A stretch of DNA of 64,000 nucleotides from NCBI RefSeq assembly GCF_001184025.1, contig NZ_BBYG01000016.1, positions 248,001 through 312,000 of the forward strand. Reading direction: 5' to 3'. This stretch comes from Streptomyces maremycinicus. GTDB lineage: Bacteria; Actinomycetota; Actinomycetes; Streptomycetales; Streptomycetaceae. The first letter of the stretch is position 1. Every line of letters begins with the position of its first letter. A model generated the notes under the pieces. It was not told the origin of the DNA. It searched no databases and saw nothing but the letters and a program-made list of their open reading frames with translations. The translations under genes were made by a program, and so were the position numbers. Shown piece by piece: positions 17,121 to 25,301 of the stretch.

Positions 17121-18062
17121 ATGATGCGAGGCGTGACCGGACGACTGATGCTCCTCGACACCGCCTCGCTCTACTTCCGCGCCTACTTCGGCGTCCCGGA
17201 CTCCGTGAAGGCACCGGACGGCACTCCGGTCAACGCCGTGCGCGGGCTGCTGGACTTCATCGACCGGCTGGTGAAGGACCACCGCCCGGACGAGCTGGTC
17301 GCGTGCATGGACGCCGACTGGCGCCCTCAGTGGCGCGTCGACCTCATCCCCTCCTACAAGGCGCACCGCGTCGCCGAGGAGCGCGAGGCGGGGCCGGACG
17401 AGGAGGAGGTGCCCGACACGCTCGCGCCGCAGGTGCCGATCATCGAGGCGGTCCTGGACGCGCTCGGCATCGCGCGGGTGGGCGTCGCGGGCTACGAGGC
17501 GGACGACGTGATCGGCACGTTCACCGGGCGGGCGAAGGGCCCGGTGGACATCGTCACCGGCGACCGCGACCTCTACCAGCTGGTGGACGACGCGCGCGGG
17601 GTCCGCGTGCTGTACCCGCTGAAGGGCGTCGGCACGCTCCAGCTCACCGACGAGGCGTGGCTGCGCGGGAAGTACGGCGTCGACGGGAGCGGCTACGCGG
17701 ATCTGGCGCTGCTGCGCGGCGACCCGAGCGACGGCCTGCCGGGCGTGCCGGGCATCGGCGAGAAGACCGCGGCCAAGCTGCTGGCCGAGTTCGGCGACCT
17801 GGCCGGGATCGTGGCGGCGGTCGACGACCCGAAGGCGAAACTGACGCCGTCGCAGCGGCTGCGCCTGGACGAGGCGCGGCCGTACCTCGCCGTCGCGCCG
17901 AAGGTGGTCCAGGTCGCCGGCGATGTGCCGCTGCCGGACGTGGACACCGCCCTGCCGCACGCGCCGCGGGACGGAGCGACACTGGAGGCACTGGCGGGTC
18001 GCTGGGGGCTCGGCGGATCGCTCCAGCGGCTGCTGACGACGCTGGGCGCGCCACCCGCGTAA
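17121..18062 (+). CDS. 5'-3' exonuclease (PIN-like/H3TH, polymerase I N-terminal domain family)
   Basis: 313 residues. Acidic metal-binding clusters CMDADWRP, YEADDVIGT and VTGDRDLYQLV, then the helix-hairpin-helix GVPGIGEKTAAKLL. A stand-alone version of the 5' nuclease domain of DNA polymerase I, expected to act on flap or RNA-primer structures. Adjacent ATGs at 17121 and 17124 and a GTG at 17133 are possible starts; none has a clear ribosome site. Confidence 0.9.
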   Translation: MMRGVTGRLMLLDTASLYFRAYFGVPDSVKAPDGTPVNAVRGLLDFIDRLVKDHRPDELVACMDADWRPQWRVDLIPSYKAHRVAEEREAGPDEEEVPDTLAPQVPIIEAVLDALGIARVGVAGYEADDVIGTFTGRAKGPVDIVTGDRDLYQLVDDARGVRVLYPLKGVGTLQLTDEAWLRGKYGVDGSGYADLALLRGDPSDGLPGVPGIGEKTAAKLLAEFGDLAGIVAAVDDPKAKLTPSQRLRLDEARPYLAVAPKVVQVAGDVPLPDVDTALPHAPRDGATLEALAGRWGLGGSLQRLLTTLGAPPA

Positions 18063-18186
18063 CCATTGATCCCGTGTCGGGGACTGACAATCGTGGAACC
18101 CGGGGGTCATCCTCGGCATGAGATCCGGATGAGAGATCGGCAGACCTCTCGAACGGGCGGGCATCACCGGGGGGAGAGATGCTAAC

Positions 18187-18205
18187 TTAGGTAAACCTAA
18201 CCATA
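18187..18205 (+). promoter_or_regulatory. Iron-box-like site TTAGGTAAACCTAACCATA
   Basis: By my count it agrees with the DtxR/DmdR 19-bp consensus (TTAGGTTAGGCTAACCTAA) at 14 positions, including both hexamers TTAGGT and CTAACC at the right spacing. It ends 18 bases before the siderophore-interacting protein ATG, so repression by iron is likely. Confidence 0.65.
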
Positions 18206-18223
18206 CCCACATGGGAGGCCGTC

Positions 18224-19069
18224 ATGGCAGAACGTCCGGCACGGAAGCCGCGGAAGCCTCATTCCGCGCAGGTCGTCCGCACCGAACGGCTCACCCCCCA
18301 TATGCAGCGTGTCGTCCTCGGCGGCGAGGGCCTGGCCGAGTTCACCGCCGGCACCTGCACCGACCACTACGTCAAACTGCTCTTCGGCCCCGAGGGCGTG
18401 ACCTACCCCGAGCCCTTCGACCTGGAGCGCATCAGGGCCGAGTTCCCCCGTGAGCAGTGGCCCGTCACCCGCACGTACACCGTGCGCAACTGGGACGCCG
18501 AACTGCGCGAACTGACCCTGGACTTCGTGGTCCACGGCGACGAGGGCCTGGCCGGGCCGTGGGCCGCGCGAGTCCAGCCGGGCGAGACCGTCCGCTTCAT
18601 GGGCCCCGGCGGCGCCTACGCCCCCGACACCGACGCCGACTGGCATCTGCTGGCCGGTGACGAGAGCGCTCTGCCGGCCATCGCGGCCGCCCTGGAATCG
18701 CTGCCCGCCGGCAGCGTCGCCCACGCCTTCGTCGAGGTGTCGGGCCCCGAGGAGGAGCAGAAGGTCGACTCCGACGTGGAGGTCGTCTGGCTGCACCGCG
18801 GCGACCGCCCGGTCGGCGAGTTGCTCGTCGAGGCCGTACGGACGCTGGAGTTCCCCGAGGGCCGGCTGCACGCCTTCGTGCACGGCGAGGCCGCCTGCGT
18901 GAAGGAACTGCGCAAACTGCTGCGCGTCGAGCTCCAGATCCCGCGCGAGGACCTCTCGATCTCCGGTTACTGGCGCCTCGGCCACAACGAGGACGGCTGG
19001 CAGGCCTCCAAGCGGGACTGGAACGCACGGGTGGAAGCGGAGCAGGAGGGCGCGGCACCGGCCGCGTGA
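18224..19069 (+). CDS. Siderophore-interacting protein (FAD-dependent ferric-siderophore reductase)
   Basis: 281 residues, ViuB/SIP family: FAD-binding beta barrel at about 15-130 (TRTYTVRNWD is the flavin motif), then an NAD(P)H-binding-like domain (LLAGDESALPAIAAAL). Reduces iron(III)-siderophore in the cytoplasm to release iron. GGGAGG precedes the ATG and an iron-box-like site lies just upstream. No siderophore biosynthesis or uptake gene is adjacent. Confidence 0.93.
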   Translation: MAERPARKPRKPHSAQVVRTERLTPHMQRVVLGGEGLAEFTAGTCTDHYVKLLFGPEGVTYPEPFDLERIRAEFPREQWPVTRTYTVRNWDAELRELTLDFVVHGDEGLAGPWAARVQPGETVRFMGPGGAYAPDTDADWHLLAGDESALPAIAAALESLPAGSVAHAFVEVSGPEEEQKVDSDVEVVWLHRGDRPVGELLVEAVRTLEFPEGRLHAFVHGEAACVKELRKLLRVELQIPREDLSISGYWRLGHNEDGWQASKRDWNARVEAEQEGAAPAA

Positions 19070-19080
19070 CCCGACGGAAG

Positions 19081-19104
19081 CGGCCCGCACTCTGACGCGG
19101 GCCG
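19081..19104. terminator. Hairpin CGGCCCGC-N8-GCGGGCCG
   Basis: Perfect 8-pair stem 12 bases after the siderophore-interacting protein gene, before the convergent ABC-2 permease end. Probably serves both strands. Confidence 0.65.
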
Positions 19105-19139
19105 CCCCTGCGCCCCCTCGGGGACGCGTCCGCCTGCGC

Positions 19140-19916
19140 CTACACGGACCGCTGGTACGACCGGAACGTCCTGATCGAGAGCCATACGGCCGCCGTCGCG
19201 AGCGCGAGGAGCGCCCCGCCGCGCAGGAGCACCGCCCCCGGGTCGGGATCGGCGGACAAGGCCGAACGTCCCGCGACCATCGCCCAGTCCAGCGGGTTGA
19301 AGCGGGCCACCTGCCGTATCCAGCCCGGCATCCGGTCCGGTGCCATGAAGGCGCTGGAGAGGAAGGTCAGCGGCAGCAGCAGGAACGTGTTGACGCCGAT
19401 GATCGACTCCCGCTCCCGGACCAGCATGCCCAGGGCGTTGGACAGCGCCCCGAAGACCGTGCCCAGCAGCACCGAGGCGACGACCAGGACGACGACGCCC
19501 ACGATCCCGCCCGGGTACTCCGCGCCGCCCGCCAGGCCCAGCAGCACGATGACCGCCGACTGGAGCGCGGTGACGATGCCGTTGTGGACGACATTGCCGT
19601 TCATCAGCGCGGCCCGGCTGGCCGGGGTGGTCAGGAAGCGGTCGAGGGTGCCGCGCTGGATCTCCTCCAACGTGCCCATGCCCGCCCACAGGTTGGAGCC
19701 GAGCGCGCTTATCACGACCACGCCGGGGACCAGGTAGTCGAGGTAGGAGGCCGTACCGAAGCCGCCCAGCGCCACGACGTTCTTGAAGAGGCTGCCGAAC
19801 AGGAACAGCCAGATCACCGGCTGGATCAGCGTGATCACGGCGTACGCGGGCTGGCGGGCGAACACCATCAGCTGGCGTTGCGTCATGTACCAGGTCTGGA
19901 CGATCGCGCTGCTCAT
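19140..19916 (-). CDS. ABC-2 type (daunorubicin-resistance family) transport permease
   Basis: 258 residues with six predicted helices and the ABC-2 signature region (LEEIQRGTLDRFLTTPASR). Pairs with the DrrA-like ATPase, whose stop overlaps its ATG (ATGA). Likely exports a lipophilic compound or antibiotic. Confidence 0.9.
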   Translation of the reverse strand: MSSAIVQTWYMTQRQLMVFARQPAYAVITLIQPVIWLFLFGSLFKNVVALGGFGTASYLDYLVPGVVVISALGSNLWAGMGTLEEIQRGTLDRFLTTPASRAALMNGNVVHNGIVTALQSAVIVLLGLAGGAEYPGGIVGVVVLVVASVLLGTVFGALSNALGMLVRERESIIGVNTFLLLPLTFLSSAFMAPDRMPGWIRQVARFNPLDWAMVAGRSALSADPDPGAVLLRGGALLALATAAVWLSIRTFRSYQRSV

Positions 19917-20944
19917 CGCGCACCCCCGGCGAGGGTGAGGGCATCGGCGGCGGCCCCGCTCCCGGCCTCGGCCTCGGCCTCGGCGTATCGACGGCCCGTG
20001 TACCGCAGGTAGACGTCGTCGAGGGAGGGGCGGGCGACGGTCGCGGCGGCGACGGCCACCCCGACCCGCTCCAGGGCGCCGAGCAGCGCGGGTACCGCGG
20101 CCGCTCCGTCCTCCGCGCGGACACTGACCCGCGGCCCGTCGCACACCACCTCGTGGACGCCCGGCAGCTCGCCCAGGGCGCCCTCCAGCAGCGCCCGGCC
20201 GCCCTCGCCCGGCGCGGTGCGCAGCTCCACGTGCACGGCGTCGCCGCGCAGTTCGCCCTTGAGGGAGTCGGGCGTGCCCGTGACGACGATCCGGCCCCGG
20301 TCGACGATGGCGACCCGCTCGGCGAGCCGGTCGGCCTCCTCCAGGTAGTGCGTGGTGAGCAGGACGGTCAGCCCCTCCTCGCCGGCCAGCCGGCCGATCT
20401 CGTCCCACATCGCGCTGCGGGCCTGCGGGTCCAGGCCGGTGGTGGGCTCGTCGAGGAAGAGCACCTCGGGCCGGTGCACCAGGCCCAGGGCGACGTCGAG
20501 CCGGCGCCGCATGCCGCCGGAGTAGGCCTTGACCGGGCGCCGGGCGGCCTCGGTGAGCGCGAAGCGGTCGAGCAGTTCGTCGACGCGCCGGTCGAGTGCG
20601 GCGCCCCGCAGGCCGTGGAGCCTGCCCTGGAGGCGGAGGTTGTCGCGACCGGTGGCGACCGGGTCGGTGCCGGAGTTCTGGGCGACCACGCCGATCGCCC
20701 GGCGCACCCGGTCCGGGTGACGCAGCACGTCGTGCCCGGCGACGAGCGCCGACCCGGAGTCGGGACGGGCGAGGGTGGTGAGGATCTTGACGGTGGTGGA
20801 CTTGCCGGCGCCGTTGGGGCCGAGCAGCCCGAAGACGGTGCCGGGTTCGACGGTGATCTCGAGGCCGTTCAGGGCGGTGACGCCACCGGGGTAGGTCTTG
20901 ACGAGTCGACGCGCCTCGACCGCGGGCGCGCGGGTGTTGCTCAT
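19913..20944 (-). CDS. Daunorubicin-resistance (DrrA)-family ABC transporter ATPase
   Basis: 343 residues. Walker A LLGPNGAGKSTT, signature AYSGGMRRRLDVALGL, Walker B VLFLDEPTTGLDP, and the C-terminal DrrA-type domain of about 100 residues. AAGGAG precedes the ATG. Operon with the permease; the PadR regulator gene lies directly upstream on the same strand. Confidence 0.93.
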   Translation of the reverse strand: MSNTRAPAVEARRLVKTYPGGVTALNGLEITVEPGTVFGLLGPNGAGKSTTVKILTTLARPDSGSALVAGHDVLRHPDRVRRAIGVVAQNSGTDPVATGRDNLRLQGRLHGLRGAALDRRVDELLDRFALTEAARRPVKAYSGGMRRRLDVALGLVHRPEVLFLDEPTTGLDPQARSAMWDEIGRLAGEEGLTVLLTTHYLEEADRLAERVAIVDRGRIVVTGTPDSLKGELRGDAVHVELRTAPGEGGRALLEGALGELPGVHEVVCDGPRVSVRAEDGAAAVPALLGALERVGVAVAAATVARPSLDDVYLRYTGRRYAEAEAEAGSGAAADALTLAGGAR

Positions 20945-21108
20945 GACGGTGCTCCTTCGTGAGCGGACAGGACTGCTGATCCGCGTGAAGAGCACCGGGC
21001 TATCCTGGGTGTGCCGCACCTCGATGGCCCGGAACCGCCTCACCGCGGATTCCGTTCGGGGTTGGGGACCCCGGCGGAGCTGCTGCAACAGCCCTGCCGG
21101 GGTCGTTC

Positions 21109-21732
21109 TCAAGACGTGAATTCCGTGGGCAACTCCCCCGTCTCGTGGATGCGCCGCCAGTCCTCGACGCCGGGCAGTGAGCCCTTCCTGATCTCCTCGA
21201 GGAATCCGCCGACCCACTCGGCCTGCGCCTCGACCATGTGCAGGTGGTACTCGACCTCGACGAGGAAGAGCCTCGGCAGCGTCTCGTAGAGCTTGTCGAG
21301 GGCCCCCCGGCCACTGGCCACCTCGACCTCCAGCGAGCTGAGCCGGGTCTCCAGCAGGCGCACCACCTCGTCCGGAGGCAGCGCCGCCATCAGCGAGAGC
21401 GCCGTCTCGAAGATCGGGTACTCCTTCGCGGGGATGGCGATCAGGTCGGACAGCCACTCGGCCATCTCCTCACGCCCGGCCTCGGTGAGCCCGTAGACCG
21501 TGCGCTCGGGACGGTTGCCCTGGCGCTCCACGCCGGTCACCTCGACGAAGCCGTACTTCTCGAGGTTCTGCACGACGGTGTAGAGCGAGCCGTAGTTCGT
21601 CTTCGTGCTGGTGTCCTTGCCCTGGCTGCGCAGGGTCTGGGCGATCTCGTACGGATGCATCGGCTTCTGCCAGAGCGTCGTCATCACGGCGAGCGCCAGC
21701 GGGTTGCTGAGCTTGCGGCGCTTCCTCGCCAT
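21109..21732 (-). CDS. PadR-family transcriptional regulator
   Basis: 207 residues. N-terminal winged helix (LALAVMTTLWQKPMHPYEIAQTLR, TKTNYGSLYTVVQNLEKYGFVE) and a helical C-terminal dimer domain of the long PadR subclass. ATG 21732 with GAGGTGG five bases upstream was preferred to GTG 21741. Probably senses the substrate of the ABC exporter encoded 164 bases downstream and represses it. Confidence 0.9.
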   Translation of the reverse strand: MARKRRKLSNPLALAVMTTLWQKPMHPYEIAQTLRSQGKDTSTKTNYGSLYTVVQNLEKYGFVEVTGVERQGNRPERTVYGLTEAGREEMAEWLSDLIAIPAKEYPIFETALSLMAALPPDEVVRLLETRLSSLEVEVASGRGALDKLYETLPRLFLVEVEYHLHMVEAQAEWVGGFLEEIRKGSLPGVEDWRRIHETGELPTEFTS

Positions 21733-21741
21733 GACGACCAC

Positions 21742-22003
21742 CTCACCTCACGACCGGCGGTTCACCGCCGGCAGACGCACCACCGAACAGACGCGGCACC
21801 GGCCGACGCCCGCCGCCAGAGGTACTGACGGCACGTGCGCGCGAGGAACCCGCTGCCGAATATCCGTAGCCGAACATATCGCGAGTCGGCGAGCCGCCGC
21901 AAGGGACGCGATGTAACGCGATCGAGTGAGGTGAGGGAGGACGTGAGGACTTGGGCCCGCACCGGACACGGCGGCGTGACGCGCACGAAACAGCGCGTCC
22001 CTA
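21742..22003. other. Divergent intergenic region upstream of PadR gene
   Basis: No gene seen. Contains the AT-richer stretch near 21858-21880 (two ATATC words 16 bases apart), a possible PadR site, but the evidence is weak. Confidence 0.35.
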
Positions 22004-22025
22004 ATTTCTGTCGCCCGACAGGAAT
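22004..22025. promoter_or_regulatory. TetR-type operator, second copy (before APC permease)
   Basis: Half-site ATTTCTGTCG, spacer CC, then CGACAGGAAT, which differs by one base from a perfect complement. It matches the palindrome at 31022-31043 between the TetR gene and the carboxylase operon; the flanking CTA is also shared. It ends 32 bases before the permease start. Confidence 0.75.
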
Positions 22026-22057
22026 TACGTCCCTCTGGGCCCAAGGCAGGTTCCGCC

Positions 22058-23614
22058 GTGACGACAACGACCCCTTCCGACGTACGCCCCGACCCGCCGC
22101 ACTCCCCCGACCCGGGCGACGGCTCCCTCGCCGAGTTCGGCTACCGCCAGGAGCTGCACCGCAGCCTGGGCCGGTACGCCTCGTTCGCCGCCGGGTTCTC
22201 CTTCATCTCCGTCCTGACGACCGTCTTCCAGTTCTTCGCCTTCGGGTACGCCTTCGGCGGCCCGGTCTTCTTCTGGGCCTGGCCGGTCGTGCTGGCCGGT
22301 CAGCTGCTGGTCGCCGCGTGCTTCGCGGAGCTGGCGGCCCGCTACCCGATCTCGGGGGCGATCTACCAGTGGTCGTCACGGCTGTCGACGCCCTCGTTCG
22401 GCTGGTTCGCCGGCTGGATCATGGTGATCGGGCAGATCGTCGTGGTGGCCGCGGCCGCGCTGGCGCTCCAGATGGTGCTGCCGGCGATCTGGTCGGGCTT
22501 CCAGCTGATCGGCACCGACCCGGCACCCACCTCGCCCGACGGCGCGGCCAACGCGGCGCTGCTCGGCATGCTCCTGCTGGCGCTGACCACGTTCGTGAAC
22601 CTCGTTGACAACCGCGTGATGTCCGTGGTCAACCGGGTCGGGGTGACGGCCGAGATCATCGGCGCGGTCCTCATCGTGGTGCTGCTGCTCACCCACTCCG
22701 AGCGCACCCCGAGCATCACCTTCCACACCGAAGGCGCCGCGCAGAGCGGCCTGTTCGGAGCGCTGCTGGTCGGCTCGTTCACGGCCGCGTACGTGATGAT
22801 CGGGTTCGACAGCGCGGGCGAGATGAGCGAGGAGACCCACCAGCCGCGCCGGACCGCGCCCCGCACGATCCTCACCGCGCTCGGCGCGGCCGGTCTGCTG
22901 GGCGGGCTGATCGTGCTGGGCGGACTGCTCGCCGCCCCCAGCCTGACCGACGGGCGGCTCGGCGTCGACGGCCTCAGCTACGTCCTCACCAGCAGCCTGG
23001 GCGACGGGGTCGGCAAGGTGCTGCTGGCGGACGTGGTGGTCGCGATCGCGGTGGCGACGCTCGCCATCCAGACGGCGGCCTGCCGGATGCTGTTCTCCAT
23101 GGCCCGCGACGGGCAACTGCCGTTCTCCGGCCGCCTCGCGCGCGTGAACCCCCGCACCGGCATGCCGAGCGCCCCGGCGCTGGTGGTCGGCGTCCTCGCG
23201 GCGGCGCTGCTGCTGCTCGACTTCGCCTCGCCGGACGCCTTCCTGGCCATCGGCACGACCTGCATCGTGATGCTGTACCTGGCGTACGCGATGGTCACCG
23301 GCCCGCTGCTGGTGCGCCGGCTGCGCGGCCGGTTCTCCTCGGCCGGCACGGACGAGACGGGCGCCCGCCTGTTCTCCCTGGGCCGCTGGGGAGTCCCGGT
23401 GAACGCCCTCGCGTTGGTCTACGGCCTGCTGATGACGGTCAACCTGGCCTGGCCGCGCGCGGCGGTGTACGACCCGGCGGGCGGCCACTGGTACTTCCGG
23501 TGGTTCACCGTGCTGTTCCTCGCCGCGACGCTCGTGGTCGGCGTGGCCTTCCGGACCTACCGCAGGCGGGCACCGGTCCCGGCGGCGCCCGTACCGGAGA
23601 CGGCGACCGCGTAG
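22058..23614 (+). CDS. APC-family amino acid/amine permease, predicted uptake protein of the TetR regulon
   Basis: 518 residues, about twelve helices. The N-terminal cytoplasmic tail is followed by GYRQELHRSLGRYASFAAGFSFIS (in parts), the conserved first-helix region of the amino acid/GABA permease branch; helix 6-like FDSAGEMSEETHQPRR is typical. GTG start 22058. Standing alone in the ORF order, it is tied by its operator to the carboxylase/allophanate hydrolase operon 9 kb away, suggesting it imports guanidine, urea or a related cationic nitrogen source. The family is certain; the substrate is inference. Confidence 0.9.
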   Translation: MTTTTPSDVRPDPPHSPDPGDGSLAEFGYRQELHRSLGRYASFAAGFSFISVLTTVFQFFAFGYAFGGPVFFWAWPVVLAGQLLVAACFAELAARYPISGAIYQWSSRLSTPSFGWFAGWIMVIGQIVVVAAAALALQMVLPAIWSGFQLIGTDPAPTSPDGAANAALLGMLLLALTTFVNLVDNRVMSVVNRVGVTAEIIGAVLIVVLLLTHSERTPSITFHTEGAAQSGLFGALLVGSFTAAYVMIGFDSAGEMSEETHQPRRTAPRTILTALGAAGLLGGLIVLGGLLAAPSLTDGRLGVDGLSYVLTSSLGDGVGKVLLADVVVAIAVATLAIQTAACRMLFSMARDGQLPFSGRLARVNPRTGMPSAPALVVGVLAAALLLLDFASPDAFLAIGTTCIVMLYLAYAMVTGPLLVRRLRGRFSSAGTDETGARLFSLGRWGVPVNALALVYGLLMTVNLAWPRAAVYDPAGGHWYFRWFTVLFLAATLVVGVAFRTYRRRAPVPAAPVPETATA

Positions 23615-23682
23615 ACCCGGAGGCCGACGGGCGGGACGGAGGCCGACGGGCGGGGCGGAGAGGCGTGCACCCTCGGGGTGTC

Positions 23683-24264
23683 TCAGTCGCCCTGGACGCG
23701 CGCGTGGAGGTGCATGTCGTGCCAGCCGTCCTGGTGGAGGGTGGCGCTGCGCCGGGTGCCCTCCAGGAGGAAGCCCGCCTTCTCGGCGACCCGGCAGGAG
23801 GCCTCGTTGGCGGTGGCGTGCATCAACTCCAGGCGGTGCAGGCCGATCTCGTCGAGCGCCCAGCTTGTCAGCGCGGTCGTGGCCCGGGGCGCGACTCCCC
23901 GGCCACGGGCCGCCCGGGTCGTCCAGTACGCGACCTCGGCGACCCCCTCGGCGAGCACGATGGCGCGCAGCGCCACCCGCCCGAGCAGTGCGCCGGTGTG
24001 CTCGTCGACGACGGCCCACTGGGCGTTCCGCTCCCGCGCCCAGTCCTTGCGCCAGTCCTCGATCCAGCCGGCGACCTCCTCCTCGGAGTCGGCGGCCCTG
24101 ATGTGCCACTGGTGCAGGGCGGGGTCCTGGAAGGCGGCGTACACGGCGGGGACGTCCTCGGCCCGCCAGGGGCGCAGCAGCAGTCCGTCGCCGCTGCGGA
24201 GCTCGGGCTGCGCGGCTCCCGAGAGGGTTCCGGCGGACAGGACGGGATCGGCGGTGAAGGGCAT
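23683..24264 (-). CDS. GNAT-family N-acetyltransferase (RimJ/RimL-like)
   Basis: 193 residues. Acetyltransferase fold with LLRPWRAEDVPAVYAAF near residue 28, the acetyl-CoA loop RAARGRGVAP, and the C-terminal NEASCRVAEKAGF typical of the RimJ/RimL branch. ATG 24264 has GGCAGG nine bases upstream; another ATG at 24273 is possible. The substrate is unknown. Confidence 0.88.
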   Translation of the reverse strand: MPFTADPVLSAGTLSGAAQPELRSGDGLLLRPWRAEDVPAVYAAFQDPALHQWHIRAADSEEEVAGWIEDWRKDWARERNAQWAVVDEHTGALLGRVALRAIVLAEGVAEVAYWTTRAARGRGVAPRATTALTSWALDEIGLHRLELMHATANEASCRVAEKAGFLLEGTRRSATLHQDGWHDMHLHARVQGD

Positions 24265-24329
24265 GGGCCGCATCCTGCCAACGGCCCGCGGCCCGGCCAA
24301 CGGATTTTCCGCCCTTAGGCTTGACCCCG

Positions 24330-25301
24330 ATGAGACGCCGTACGCCGCCCCCGCCCTCCCCGCTCCCGCAGCGCGACGGGATCGACCCGGTGCGGGTGCG
24401 GCTGCCCGGTGCGGGCGCCTGGGCGGGCGTGCGGGAGTACCTGGTGGAGCGGCTGGGCACGGCGCGGGCCGGGATCGTCGACGGCATGCTGGCGGCCGGG
24501 CTCGTGGTCGGCGCCGACGGGCGGCCGGTGGCGCCGGACGCGGCCTACGTGCCGGGGATGTTCGTCTGGTACCACCGCGAGCTGCCGCCCGAGGTGCCCG
24601 TGCCGTTCCCGCTGGAGATCGTGCACCGCGACGAGCACATCGTCGTCGTCGACAAGCCGCACTTCCTGGCCACGACCCCGCGCGGCAGCCATGTCACCGA
24701 GAGCGCGCTGGCCCGGCTGCGGCGGGAGCTGGACCTCCCCGCGCTCGGCGCCGCGCACCGGCTCGACCGGCTCACCGCCGGGCTCGTGCTGTTCACCGTG
24801 CGTCCCGAGGAGCGCGGCGCGTACCAGTCCCTGTTCCGCGACCGCCTGGTGCGCAAGGTGTACGAGGCCGTCGCGCCGTACGACCCCGGGCTCGCCCTGC
24901 CCCGGACCGTGCGCAGCCGGATCGTCAAGGAACGCGGGGTGCTGGCCGCCTACGAGGTGGCGGGCGAGCCGAACGCCGTGAGCCGGGTCGAACTCGTCGA
25001 GCACGGGGCGCGGGGGCTCGGCCGGTACCGGCTGCTGCCCGCCACCGGGCAGACCCATCAGCTGCGGGTCCATATGAACACCCTGGGCGTGCCCATCCTC
25101 GGCGATCCGCTCTACCCCGAGGTGGCCGCCCCCGTGGCGGCCGGTGACTTCCGGCGCCCGCTTCAGCTGCTGGCGCGGGAGCTGGAGTTCACCGATCCGG
25201 TCACGGGGACGGAGCACCGGCTGCGCAGCGGTCGGGTGCTCGAGGCCTGGACGTCGTACGAGGGCTGGGCCGCCGTGCCGCCGGCGGGGGCCGCTCAGTA
25301 G
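24330..25301 (+). CDS. RluA-family pseudouridine synthase
   Basis: 323 residues. Catalytic Asp146 in HRLDRLTAGL and the RluA signature TGQTHQLRVHM. The N-terminal part (VREYLVERLG) is an S4-like remnant. Isomerises uridine in rRNA or tRNA; the target is unknown. ATG 24330 was preferred to an in-frame TTG at 24321. The stop overlaps that of the convergent P450 gene by 7 bases. Confidence 0.9.
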   Translation: MRRRTPPPPSPLPQRDGIDPVRVRLPGAGAWAGVREYLVERLGTARAGIVDGMLAAGLVVGADGRPVAPDAAYVPGMFVWYHRELPPEVPVPFPLEIVHRDEHIVVVDKPHFLATTPRGSHVTESALARLRRELDLPALGAAHRLDRLTAGLVLFTVRPEERGAYQSLFRDRLVRKVYEAVAPYDPGLALPRTVRSRIVKERGVLAAYEVAGEPNAVSRVELVEHGARGLGRYRLLPATGQTHQLRVHMNTLGVPILGDPLYPEVAAPVAAGDFRRPLQLLARELEFTDPVTGTEHRLRSGRVLEAWTSYEGWAAVPPAGAAQ

